From Panaeolus papilionaceus (lineage: Eukaryota > Basidiomycota > Agaricomycetes > Agaricales): DNA of 64,000 nucleotides. Each line of letters opens with the position of its first letter. Positions within the stretch are counted from its first letter, which is position 1. The notes beneath the pieces are model-generated. The model saw only the letters and a list, made by a program, of their open reading frames with translations. It had not been told where the DNA came from and did not search any database. The stretch covers positions 1,674,001 through 1,738,000 of the forward strand of contig JADNRZ010000008.1 of the NCBI GenBank assembly GCA_015501605.1. The letters run 5' to 3'. This document shows positions 36,104-47,400 of this stretch, piece by piece. The translations under genes and the position numbers were made by a program.

Positions 36104-37716
36104 ATGACACCCACTCATGTCTGTAAACCATATCCAGGACCCCGACGGAAGCTGGTACTTGCCTTTGACATTGGGACTACATTCAGTGGGGTTTCATATA
36201 GGTAAGAATATGCCAACAACCCTCTCCCTCAAGTAATATTTGTCTAACCTTCCCCAACAGTATTTTAGATCCAGGGGAGATACCAGAAATCAAACCTGTG
36301 ACTCAGTAATTAGTCTCTTCATGATCTTACAAACAGGAAGTCATTGCTTTCTAGGTTCCCAGCCCAAGAATACATCAGCGGAGCATCCAAGATCCCGACT
36401 GTGATCTACTACGACAGAGCAGGAAATGTACATGCAGTGGGTGCTGAAGCAATGCAAGAAGGGATATATGAACGTGCTGAGGACAAGCAATGGTTCAAGG
36501 CAGAATGGTATGACTATTCCTATCCAGTTTGCCATCAGGTTGCCCGTGTTTTTAATTGCAGGTTTAAACTGCATGTTCGTCCTAGAATACAGGAAAATGA
36601 GGACTTTACACTAACCCAAACTTTTCGGCTGAGGCTCGGCTGATGATGGGTTCGTCAGCTGAGTATCAGCTGAGTATCAGTTCGTCAGCTGATCATCGGT
36701 TCATAAATTAATATTTTTGCTTATCTTATAGTTTAGTGATTAGCTTTATAAACTAATGAACTGAGGCTCAACCGAGGATCAGCTGAGGTTCGGCTGAGGT
36801 TGAACCAATACTCAGCTGAGGTCTCGGCTAGTAGTTTCGGTTCTTTCGGCCGAGTATTATCGGTTCACAGAACTGAGGCTCAGCTGATGATCAGCTGAAT
36901 ATCAGCTCATAATCTATATGTATTGGTTGTGTTATTGTTCTTTGCAGTTTTCTACCTATATTATTACATAATACAGTTTGTCATGCCTGCATGGCTTGTT
37001 TGGTGGCTTTGTTGTGACATATTAGATAACATATTGTGACACATTTGCCAAGAGAATTAGTAATATTGGGAAATCTATCAGCAATCCCCAGGTATACAAT
37101 TACTAAATTACTAATACAATGCTTCCTAATTTAGCTAGGTGTGTGACATATATATGACATGTCACAATTCAAAATCTGATTTAAGCCAACATAAACTGCT
37201 GTGACTACATGACATGTGACAAATATTAGGTCACATCCACATATTTTTGGCAATACCTGTGTGACATGTAGTCACTGTTATATTGATTGTCACAAATACT
37301 ATAGACTAAAGAAATTACAGTTATATCTAAGTATGTAATATGTGATAATATAGACTAGTGTATGATGTGACATGTCACTGTCACAAGTATTGTCAAGTAC
37401 ATGGGGAGGTGGTAGTACATGTATATCATGAGAAAGTGAAACAGTCATAACAACCAGTGTCTGATACTCAGCCGATTTTCAGCTGATGTTCAGCTGATGC
37501 TCGGCTGATAAAAAGCATTTCTTTTCAAAATATATTATTAAACTGAGGTTGAGCTGAGGCTCAGCTGGGACTCGGCTGAGCGTCGGCTGAGACTCAGCCG
37601 ATGAACCGATACTCAGCTGAGGCTTGGCCGAAAGGCTGGTGTTAGTGTGAAGTACTGAGGAAAATGCAGGTCTTCGAAATGAAATCCCACCACTGCCACC
37701 GAATAAAACCGTTGTG
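36104..37716 (+). pseudogene. Hsp70-like paralogue, truncated by two transposon insertions
   Basis: Exons 36104-36201, 36261-36305 and 36355-36507 match exons 1-3 of the gene at 30126 in length to the base, and exon 4 starts at 36562. The coding sequence LVLAFDIGTTFSGVSYR retains the normal phosphate loop. Exon 4 is broken at 36608 by a CACTA-type element and resumes near 37650 with RNEIPPLPPNKTVV. It is broken again at 37716 by the copia LTR. The remaining ~400 codons are absent here and may lie beyond the copia element, outside the window. Intact splice sites suggest the gene was functional until these insertions. Confidence 0.85.
36609..37647. mobile_element. Non-autonomous CACTA-type element (about 1.04 kb)
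   Basis: The left end reads CACTAACCCAAACTTTTCGG and the right end, reverse-complemented, CACTAACACCAGCCTTTCGG, so both carry the CACTA terminus of CMC elements. Both subterminal regions (36640-36900 and 37455-37630) are packed with short TCAGCTGA/GGCTGAGG motifs in both orientations, typical CACTA subterminal repeats. There is no coding sequence. Flanking trinucleotides TTA and TGA match at 2 of 3 bases, so a 3-bp duplication is possible but not proven. It interrupts exon 4 of the Hsp70-like paralogue. Confidence 0.8.
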
Positions 37717-37779
37717 TGTTGAGATTTAGATCTCATCTTGGATATCTCATCTTAGATAGATCTAAAATCTTCATCTACA
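37717..37779 (+). repeat. Copia 5' LTR, first 63 bp
   Basis: Starts TGTTGAGATTTAGATC and matches the first 63 bp of the complete solo LTR at 40714-41103 (read on the minus strand). It breaks where the DNA transposon begins. Confidence 0.9.
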
Positions 37780-38270
37780 CATCAGGCAAAAGCCAAATGA
37801 CTTTTAGGGTCATAAAAGGTAGGAAAAGGTAAAAAATACATGAATAAGTTGCAATATGTCTAGCAAGTAGAAAAAGTCAAACAAGTTAGGTCCCCACTTT
37901 TTCATCTACAGTTGTATACTTATTTTGACCTTATTTTGCACGTTTCTTACTTATTTACTCAAGTAAAAGTGTTGATAAGGGACAATCATATCAAGAGTTA
38001 TCAGAACAAATCTCATGTGGCAAGTGAATCACACATTTATCAATCATAGGTGAGCAGGGGTGTTGTATTAAAGTAAAAGATTACATATTGTAGAACAAAT
38101 ATTATTGATACTGAGTGGGTCATCCTACCATGCCAACTTCCTAATCCAGACCATCCATATCAACACCAGCGAGAGGTCCCAGTTGGTTGTTGTTGTTAAG
38201 TTGATGAGACTGACCAGATGCCCTAAGTGCACATGATGAAAACAAGGCTGAGAGTGAAAAAACGGCGAAC

Positions 38271-41251
38271 TCACGATGTTGTTTTATAGAGCGAGTGCAT
38301 GATGAAATGGAAATTATTAGGAATTCGGGTTTGAAGGTCCTTCAGGTAAGTGACATGGTGGTTGTAGACTGATTGAAACAGATCCCCGATGAAGCGCTCT
38401 GTCTTGGCTGGCTTCCCGTCGTGCCACTTGAAAATAGCAGCAAAAACCTAGCAAATATTATCAGCTCAGATAACGACATGACAACAGACTCGGAGAGGAG
38501 TGATAGTACGTACCGCAGTGGCTCCAAAAGCCACAACTGGAATAGTGAGCTCAAGCTCATCTGGTTGAGTTTTATCACTTGATGTGAACACGCCTTTGTG
38601 TTTAAAGCCCCAGGCTTTCGACAATGGGAAGAATCCAGCGGTAATGGCACCAGCAATGCTTTCGTGAAGGTATGCTTGAAGTCTCTTTTTGCCACCGATT
38701 GTCTTGTAGCGTTCAGGAATCCAGACCGGCTAAAGGCGAAGGCGGAATATGTGGGTTAACGAGGGATATGAGATTGACCACCATTACTCACCTTTTCCCT
38801 TGTCGTCCCTTCACCCAGGAAATCGGCTGTCCTTTCCACCTCAACACTACCCCATGTTCCCAGATACACATAGAGGTGGTTATCACGTACAGTAAGAACT
38901 CGCTCCACACACTCAGCTCCTGTTCCTAGCCTGAATGGCTGCAGGCCGTCTTTGCAGGCCGCCAAGTATGCCTTGTTACGATATCCTGAAATCCAGTCAA
39001 GGATCTTCATCCAGAACAAAAAAAAATCACCAAATTCAGTGTTAGAAAACAATGGGCAGAGAAACTGAAACACGTACCCATGTGCCCACAAGGTTTGTGA
39101 AGTCAGTGTCTGACCGAATGTGCTCTTCAATCTTCTTGAAGACGGGCACGTTCTGACTCATGCACTTTGCCACCCCCTCTCCCAAAACCTGCTGCTTGTA
39201 CTCGGTGTTGTGCAGTAGCTCCGCCCATGGTTCATCCATTAACATGGTGATTTCAGCCGACCTGATGGCTTCACGAATGACAGCGCGGATAAACGTGTTC
39301 TGCACTTTGATCTTGCCTGGTTGAATTCGTGTGTTAACATCCCATCGGGCTTCGTTGGCTGTTGGAGTGACGGTGATGTCGCTACTATCGTTGTCGCCGT
39401 CATCGATGTCTGTGGGTGGGGTCAATGGATGAGAGGGCGTCTTGGTAGATGGTGCAGTAGTCTGGTGTTGTTTGTTGTGGTTTAAATTGCGGCGGCGACG
39501 TGAAGCAGTCTGAGCTGCTGGGGTTGAACGAAGTACGATGGCGCGCTTTCAAAGGACTAGTTAGAAAGTTAAAAGAAAAATAGAGATATATGACATACCT
39601 CGTCTGCTAAAGCCTTTGCACCCTAGTGGTAGACCAGTAGAATGTCAGTCGTTGATTAAGTTGGGCAGGAGTGAAACAAAACGCAATGTACTGCAGTATC
39701 CTTATGGTGAGTCTTGGATTTTTGAACAGTCTTCAATACTTTGATGTCACTTTCCGTGTGATCATCCTTGTCTGCATTCAGTGTTGACTGAGAGCAGCTT
39801 GCACAGCGTGGAACAACTTCCACATTGACGTTATCATCAAAAATAGATTCAACGTCAGTGGAAGTGGCCTGCCCAAATAATTTTAATTTCAGTGTTCCAC
39901 AAGAAAAGGAAAATGATTGTGGTACCTTGCGCCTTGCTAGTGGACGCATCTCTATGTCTTCGTTGTCCTCGTCTTCACTGAAGTCTGCATCCTGGTCTTC
40001 GGTGTGGTCACGGTAGTCGCGATCAGAAAAGGTTGTGTTGTCGTCTTCATCCTCACTGTCTTGCTCCAGACCTGTGGTATTGTTGGTGTTCCTAAAGGCG
40101 TCTTCGTCTTCGTCATCGGAACTGAACTGAGGTGTCTGTCTTCGCCTGTATTTAGTCGTACTCACATTGGTTTTAATGGACTTGAATTTTCCTGAGAGTA
40201 AAAAAGGTGCATTGTTAAAAGCAGAAATGAAATAGACAGAAAGGAGAGGTGGGCAGAAATGAGAGACGAGCGTGGCTTACCTTTGGACCCTGATGAGAAC
40301 ACTATGTAAGCGTGGTCACGCGAGATTATTGTGACTTATTCTTACTTTTTGGGGCTCGTTCCTCCTCATCATCATCATCATCCCTCTCCTGCACCTGCTT
40401 TTGAACCCGCTCTGTTTAATTCTATCAATACAAATGGAATAGTTGCTCTTAAAGGTACATACCTCTTGGATGTGCTGCTGTAGCGGACAGCTGACCATTA
40501 ATATCATCTATAATAGGTTCTTGGACGTGTTGCTCCATCTGCCTTCGTTGTTTCGCACTTGCGTCACTCATCCAGGCTGGTTATAACGTCGATAAAGTAA
40601 GAAGGAGAGTCATGCTGAAACACAGTTATCTCATACCCTTGTTCTTCATAGCAGCCTGCCTTGCATGTCGAGATTCTGCAGTCAACATATGGTAAGCACT
40701 TGTCATCGGTTAGTGTTGAAACAGCATAGCATGCACAGAGTGCCCTAACTAACTGCCTCACCTGGTTAGGAAGATTGTAAAGAGGCTAGGAGAGCGATAG
40801 AATAGCTGGTAAAGCTGTTATTGAGATAGAGAGAAATTAAGGTGCTTATATACGTGAAATGGTAGCTAAATATGGTAGTCTATGTAAGCGCCTATTGGGG
40901 TATCTGGAGTAATGAAGGAAAGTGAGTCATTCAATGACTCATGTTGACTGAGAGTTCCAGAGTACATGCAGTATGCAGTACATGTAGTATGCAGTACATG
41001 CAGTATAAATCTAGGAATGTATCTAAGATGTATCTAAGATTGTAGATGAAGATTATAGATCTATCTAAGATGAGATATCCAAGATGAGATCTAAATCTCA
41101 ACAGTTAGTGCCAGTAGTATGATTACTCACCACGACCCCCAGGTTCAATAAGGTTCTGCTGCTGCGCTTGTTTCACAGCTTGATGTTCTGCACGCTTACG
41201 CAGTTTTTCTTCCTCAAGACCTCGACTTCTTGTTGAAGCCTGACTCGTCAT
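38271..41251 (-). CDS. Transposon-borne accessory protein (possibly DUF6532-like)
   Basis: Twelve exons on the minus strand: 41251-41131, 40675-40637, 40576-40463, 40411-40346, 40301-40281, 40191-39926, 39868-39692, 39622-39599, 39545-39078, 39004-38792, 38729-38514 and 38447-38271, closing to 633 aa. The N-terminal half is charged and Ser/Asp-rich. The C-terminal ~300 residues are globular: FIRAVIREAIRSAEITML, DWISGYRNKAYLAACKDG, YLHESIAGAITAGFFPLSK and FKWHDGKPAKTERFIGDLF. The arrangement reminds me of DUF6532 proteins common in agarics, but I am not sure. Function unknown. The first intron contains the solo LTR 40714-41103. The last exon could instead splice on past 38272 to a slightly longer end. 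Confidence 0.75.
40714..41103 (-). mobile_element. Solo copia LTR (390 bp) with GTTAG target duplication
   Basis: On the minus strand it starts TGTTGAGATT and ends GCTGTTTCAACA, so the ends form a TGTTGA/TCAACA inverted repeat. Perfect 5-bp duplications GTTAG flank it at 40709-40713 and 41104-41108. Length equals the reconstituted split LTR of the surrounding copia element (63 + 327 bp). It lies inside the first intron of the gene at 38271-41251. Confidence 0.93.
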
Positions 41252-41503
41252 CGTGGTGGTAGGAGAATGAACGAGGTGTGGGCAGGAGGGATAGTGGATA
41301 AGAGCACAAGGACGAAATCGGAAGAGGTCAGGCTAGTATAATCATGCCATTCTTGGAAGCAAAATGGTCTTCCGTGTTGTTGGTTTTTGACCCCTGTATT
41401 AGGCTGTTGCGGTCTTGGTATGCTCTCAATAATATTCGTCACCCCTTTTTATCTATCTGCAACCCCTACTCCTGGATTGCTGTTCCTCTTGCTCTCCCTA
41501 GAA

Positions 41504-44500
41504 ATGTCCAATCCTCTAGAGCCTGTCGTGTGTCCTGGCTGTGATGTCCTGTTTCGTTCTAAGCAAGCCCATGGAATGCACCTCTCCCAAACCTGCAGTC
41601 TTCAATGCCAGAGCGTTCGTGACGAGCAGACGCAATCAGCCCATGTACTGGCATTTTCAGGCCAAGACTGTGATGAATCAGGAGGTGATATGATGGAAGT
41701 AGATGCCGACGACTCACAGTGGGTTGATATAGAAGATGCGCACCATGGTGACGGTGTAGATGTTGATATGAGGATGGAAGAGGATCTGGAGGAGGGGGTG
41801 GACGACGTAGAGGAGGATGAGATTGATGTTGCATGCATGCAGGCCGAGCTGGAGCAGTCATGGGAGCCTGTACGACAAGGTGCACCATCAACAACACCAA
41901 CCAATCATGGTGTCGATAATCTTTCATCGCCTCCAACATCCCCTCCTCCACGGCCTAAAACACGAATTGCAGCCGGTCATGGACTCAAGTCCATAGTCGT
42001 TGATCGCTTTTCTGATCAATACCCATCATCAAAGCCTGGAGAGGTGGTGTTCAATGACGAAAGCGTAGACGAAGTCTACTCCACAAAAGTTGGAGCTGAC
42101 AAAGGTAACCCATGGGCACCATTTAATTCAAAGACAGATTGGGACATTGCGTGTTGGGCAAAAAAAAGAGGACCTGGGTCTACTGCGTTCACTGAGCTTC
42201 TTGGAATTGACAGTGTACGTGAAACATCATATCCCTTATTTTTTTTTAATTTTTCATGTCTATTTTGTTTAAAACAGGTTCAGGAAAAGTTGGGGCTCTC
42301 TTACAAGATGTCCGAAGAGTTGAACAAGATTATCGACAAGAAGCTTCCAAGTCAACCACCGTTTCAGCGTCATGAAGTTGTACAGAACAGGCAGTCATTG
42401 GAGTTCTACTCGCGCGATATCATTCAGTGTATTCAGTCTATCTGGAGAGACCCGGATTTCGTGGACGACCTCATTCTGCAACCTGAGAAACACTTCGCTG
42501 ACAACGCAAAGAAGACACGTGTATACCATGACATGCACACCGGAAAATGGTGGTGGTCTACTCAGGTATGTCGTGTCCACTGATTCATGTGTTACCTGGC
42601 ACTTACAGGCTCTTTGATCAGAAAAAAGTTGAGCAATGCACAAAACGCGACCGCTGTACCATCATTCCTGTCATTCTTTCATCTGACAAGACACAGCTCA
42701 CCGAGTTCCGAGGACAGCAAGCATATCCTGTGTACATGATGATAGGCAATCTACCCAAACACATTCGCCGTAAGCCGACACGTCAGGCCCAGATCCTCAT
42801 CGCCTATCTCCCAATGACTAAACTCGAGCATATTACCAATCGTGCATCACGCCGCCGTTGTCTCGCAAACCTCTTCCACCACTGCATGAGCCACATCACC
42901 AAGCCCCTAGAGTTAGCCAGACATACAGGTGCTATTTTTGTGAGTGGGGATGGCAAGGCTAGACGATGCTACCCTATTCTGGCTGCATACGTTGGGGATT
43001 ATCCCGAGCAGTTGTTGGTTACCTGCGTCAAGTTTTTGGAATGCCCAGTGTGCCCTACACCCCAAAATGAGATTGGCGACCTATCAAAGACCCAACAACC
43101 TCGATCCTTGTCCGACGTAATCAAGGCACTAGGATACGCTAATAGGGGAAGGCTACGGTTCCACAAGGCATGCAAGAGGCAGGGAATTAAGCCGGTGCAG
43201 TCGGTTTTCTGGAAGTCTCTCCCCCATGTTGACATCTACCGCTCCATCACCCCTGATATTCTCCATCAGCTCTACCAGGGTGTTTTCAAACATCTCATTT
43301 CTTGGATTAGAGAAGCTATTGGAGATGAAGAAATCGACGCTAGATGTCGAAGATTGCCCCCCAATCATCACATTCGCCTTTTTCTTAAAGGCATCACCCA
43401 CCTTTCCCGCGTCACCAGTACAGAACACAGCCAAATATCCCGATTCTTACTGGCTCTGGTTGCTGACGTTCGACTGCCCAATCAAACGTCAAACTCACAG
43501 CTCGTGCGCTGTGTTCGTGCACTGCTCGACTTCATGGAGATCGCTCGTTATCCAGTCCATAGTCAGGACAAGCTTGGCGAGATGAATGACGCACTCCAGG
43601 AGTTCCATGATACTAGGGAAATATTCGTCGAATTGGGCATCCGCGAAGAGTTCAACATCCCTAAAATTCATTTTATGTCCCACTACACCGAGTTTATCGA
43701 ATACTTTGGCTCACCCGACAATTTCAACACCGAATACACTGAACGACTTCATATTGATCAAGCCAAGGATGCATACGCTGCAACAAATTGCAAGGACGAG
43801 TACCCACAGATGACGCGATGGCTTGACCGGAAGGAGCGAGTGCTGCAGCATGAAAAGTATATCCAACGACGCCTTGATGACACCACAAACTCACCCATAC
43901 ACGTTGACAAGCCTCCACCATCTTTGGTACCTCACCGCGCAATTCAAATGTCCAAGCACCCTTCTACATGTGCTGTCCCTCTCTCCCATCTCGAGACTTT
44001 GTACGGTGCTGTCAACATTCGCACAGCAATTCCTCGATACATTATCAAGTGTCTCAATCCTCAAATCTCCAACGCTGATTTGGAACTGCGTGTCGAACAG
44101 TTTCATATGCCATTCCAAAGACTCCCTTTATTTCATTGCATCAAATACGTGAGCCAGGACCCCTACGCCCTTAACCCCCTCAGCAAAACTGTCGTCGACT
44201 CTATTCACATTGACCCTGCTCGCCGTGATTGTGATGGAAAGGTGGTTCCTGGTCGATTTGACACTGTGCTGGTTAGGCTCAAGAATTCAGCTGATAACAC
44301 CAACACCAACACCAATACACCATCGGACCCTCAAGACTATTGTGTTGCCCAAGTGTGTTGTGTTTTTCAATTCCCTCAGAGAGCACTGGACATGTGGTTC
44401 CACAGTAACTACCCACACAAGCATTTTGCGTATGTAGAGTGGTTCAGCACACTTCTGCCCAGTTCTATAGATCCCAACACAGGGTTATTCAAAATCACTC

Positions 44501-44688
44501 GATTGCTGGATTGTGGAACTTGCCGAGCGGGAATTATACCTGTCGACATCATTGTTGGCAGTGTCCATCTGATTCCCAAGTATGGTGCGCAGGCGCCGAC
44601 AGCATGGACTTCCAGTAATGTATTGGATTCTGCTTCTCATTTTTATGTTAATGAATTTTCCAATAGATTTGTGTACTCTCTAATGTAG
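41504..44688 (+). CDS. Plavaka-type transposase
   Basis: Three exons, 41504-42214, 42278-42565 and 42622-44688, give 1021 aa. An in-frame ATG at 41387 would add a hydrophobic leader and is less likely. Residues 5-30 form a zinc-finger-like block (CPGCDVLFRSKQAHGMHLSQ). The next ~130 are acidic. The core has the family layout as I recall it: QQAYPVYMMIGNLPKHIRRK, then a segment with SGDGKARRCYPILAAYVGDY and CPVCPTPQNEIGDL. This is followed by ITPDILHQLYQGVFKHLISW, HSQDKLGEMNDALQEFH and FNTEYTERLHIDQAKDAY. Plavaka transposases are DDE-type, related to the CACTA/KDZ assemblage. No stop or frameshift, so it may be active. It is divergently placed to the gene starting at 41251. Confidence 0.85.
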
Positions 44689-44968
44689 TAGCCTAAGTCA
44701 TTACAGAGTGAATGTTAAATGATAACGATGTAATACTCAGAATCAATGATGGAATTTATTTTGTTTATTATTAGACGTCATGGGAATCATCTCTGAGTCA
44801 TGCGAATGTGAGTGTTGGAGGTTGAACATGTACTGTTACAATGCAACTAACTTTCATTCACTCCTCCATCACTGCCCATACATTTAACTTGAATCAATAC
44901 ATTCCTATTGAAAATAGATATCTACTCATCGTCTCGTACACTAGCAGCATGAACTCTAAACCAGTGAG
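44689..44968. other. Spacer inside the DNA transposon
   Basis: AT-rich stretch between convergent 3' ends of the transposase and the coiled-coil gene; nothing else seen. Confidence 0.4.
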
Positions 44969-45709
44969 TCATTTTCGACTAACTCTAGTTTGAACCCTAG
45001 CTAACTCTGCCTCACAATGTTCAAGGTCCTTGATTAGAACCTTTTTCTGTGTTTTGGTCCAAGAGAGGTGAGCCTTCAATCGCCTCAGCTCTCGTTGCTG
45101 CTCCTTATACTTCCGTCGAAACTGCTCGTTGTCCAACTCAAAAACCCGCATCCGCCCGCGCAACATGTCATTTCTGTGACGCTCCCAGTACAACTCCTCT
45201 TGGATCTTGGCAGCCCTCTCGTCCTTTGCAACATGGACCAACTGCAAGATGTGGCGTTCCAACCCAGTAACCCTCTCCCAAGCAGATGTGGTTGTAGGCG
45301 GGCTTTGTGGGTTATAATGTGTGCCAGAACTCCTTTGTTGAGGAGGGGTGTGACTGAACTGATAGCAAAGTCGGTCCATGAGGGGTATGTTCTCTTTGTC
45401 AGACCCCTCCAACTCGTCAGCATAGCTAACAGGAATGCCAGGTCTAGGATGCATGCGAAATTGAGTCAAGGGGGAACGTGGGCTCTCAAATGGGGAGGGG
45501 TCTCGCTATAATACCGAGGTATCAGCGCTGTTTGACTGTTTAAAATTACAATTACTCACCTGTATCTCTTTCACGTCTGTTACGCTGGACTCTTCATCTT
45601 CAGAGAAGTATGGGGAATGAGCCCAATCGTTGGTGTGCGCTGGTGGACTGTTATTATCAGGTGAGTAAATTCCACTGTTCATGCTGTCATAGTGGAAGCT
45701 ATTTGACAT
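44969..45709 (-). CDS. Transposon-borne coiled-coil protein
   Basis: Two exons on the minus strand, 45709-45560 and 45505-44969, give 228 aa. The N-terminal ~115 residues are Ser/Pro-rich and look disordered. Residues ~125-228 are charged and helical with heptad spacing (VFELDNEQFRRKYKEQQREL, KKVLIKDLEHCEAELARVQ), a probable coiled coil for dimerisation or partner binding. I recognise no named family. The position within the transposon, flanked by the transposase, makes a role in transposition or its control possible but unproven. Confidence 0.65.
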
Positions 45710-46040
45710 ACCTTTTTGTAGGAGAATCCCCCGGAGTGGGTGGAAGGCCAGTCACAGTATGCTCGCTGTTGTCCATTGTTGGGATGGAATGATTGTCCAG
45801 GAGCCAACTTTATAAGAAGTGAGGTGAGTCTCTTCATTCCATGTGAAGCCGTGCCAAGACGTCGGGTAACTGATATTCAATGCTTACCGACTCTTGGATT
45901 AGGAGCGCACTGCTGGCCGGGCTTACCCGCGCTCCATACTTGAAAGTGCTGATAATCAGCACCATCGGACGACTCACCTGCCCTCTCTTTACATCATTCT
46001 CACTTCCTCCGACGACTCACCCACTCCCTCTTTTGAAATC

Positions 46041-46686
46041 ATGAACTCCAAAAAATCTGCGTTACAGACACAACCTCCCAACAAGATCTCCGGAATCACA
46101 TCCAAGTCATTGTTACCAGCTGGTTCTACTTTAAATGTGGGTATATCGTCATCCTTTCCGCTGCTGTTTTGTCATCAGCCTGACCACCTTGTACTGATAT
46201 CATGTTCCTCCTTCTGTAGATGAAGGTTAATCCAGAGCGCGCCAACAACGGCTCAGAGACAGAGTCGGACTCGGGGGCTGAGTACGACGCAGTCAGGGGG
46301 GTATGGCTTCCTGGGCCACCACCTGAAAAGGTACAAGCGACGTTCACTCCACCCAGGACCAACCCCAACCCAGTGTGCCGTTGTGTGGAAGGCATACTTG
46401 TAAGTATACTCTATGATTGAGTCCTATTAATATCTAATGCACCTACTCCCAACAGGAATCCACTCACATGGGCCACAGTGAAGGTATGGCAAAAATGCAC
46501 AGAAAACAGGTTGATGCTGCTGGTGACACTATCCAAGCGCCAGTGAGTAATAACACTGTTGCACAAGATCCGCCTTTCCTCGCCCAACCATGCATTCAAG
46601 TTCGCTCCCAAAGCGATGCGATGATACAGGCACAGCAAGTTGGGAGGGAGATTTTGTGTTTGGAGGTGTGCTTGATGCATAAGTGA
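46041..46686 (+). CDS. Small transposon-borne hypothetical protein
   Basis: Three exons fit: 46041-46136, 46220-46399 and 46456-46686, giving 168 aa in frame with good GT-AG introns. Residues ~40-75 (SETESDSGAEYDAVRGVWLP) and a PNPVCRC segment are the only marked features. It resembles small accessory frames of DNA transposons but no family is recognised. The last exon is short of sequence bias, so the model is tentative. Confidence 0.5.
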
Positions 46687-47071
46687 CACTGCTACGAGCA
46701 CTTGAAGGCAGTAGCCGCTGGTATCATTCTTCCACATGAGTAAACCAGTTGTAATAGATTTATTTTAATGTGATAGCACTTTTTATTATGAGCATACTTG
46801 ATTGAGGCTGGAATTTCACTTGTTCATTAACAATTAAGTGCGCACTCGTCATCTGCTCACTTATCCAGCCTTTTTTTATATTTATCACACATTCATTAAG
46901 TTGAAATAAATTTGTTATTTATGGAGGCTATACTCACCAGACAGCAAAAGTATGAATAAGTACAGATAAATGTTAAACAGTGAAGAATAGGTTGAAAGAA
47001 GTTGGCGTCAAACTTGTTTCAACTTATTTAAACTTATTTGAATATATAAGTAATTTGGGTTTTTCCTGATG
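46687..47071. other. Right subterminal region of the DNA transposon
   Basis: AT-rich, no gene; ends in the right inverted repeat. Short runs such as AACTTATTTAAACTTATTT near 47025 could be transposase-binding repeats. Confidence 0.4.
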
Positions 47072-47073
47072 CA

Positions 47074-47400
47074 ATCTTAGATACATCTTAGATACATTCC
47101 TAGATTCATACTGCTTGTACTGCATACTACATGCACTGCATACTGCATGTACTCTGGAACTTTCAGTCAACATGAGTCATTGAATGACTCACTTTCCTTC
47201 ATTACTCCAGATACCCCAATAGGCACTTACATAGACTACCATATTTAGCTACCATTTCATGTATATAAGCACCTCACTTTCTCTCTATCTCAATAACAGC
47301 TTTACCAGCTATTCTATCGCTCTCCTAGCCTCTTTACAATCTTCCTAACCAGGTGAGGCAGTTAGTTAGGGCACTCTGTGCACACTATGCTGTTTCTACA
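47074..47400 (+). repeat. Copia 5' LTR, remaining 327 bp
   Basis: Continues the LTR broken at 37779 and ends CTATGCTGTTTCTACA. It includes a TATATAAG promoter motif at 47262-47269. The 63 + 327 bp sum equals the solo LTR length. Confidence 0.9.

Larger units (their letters stand above)
37780..47071. mobile_element. 9.29-kb Plavaka-type (CMC-like) DNA transposon with four genes
   Basis: Imperfect terminal inverted repeats of ~24 bp: left CATCAGGCAAAAGCCAAATG, right end reverse-complemented CATCAGGAAAAACCCAAATT. The element sits exactly inside the copia 5' LTR with a 2-bp CA duplication (37778-37779 and 47072-47073). Removing it restores a 390-bp LTR, the same length as the solo LTR. It carries a plus-strand transposase, two minus-strand genes and one small plus-strand gene, all spliced and apparently open. 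A 390-bp solo copia LTR at 40714-41103 is a later insertion. Assignment to Plavaka rests on the transposase. Confidence 0.87.

Noticed and set aside
36640..37630. Dense short repeats resembling a tandem array or CRISPR-like structure
   Set aside because: Repeats are degenerate, in both orientations, and confined to the two ends of a CACTA-type element; they are subterminal repeats, and the genome is eukaryotic.
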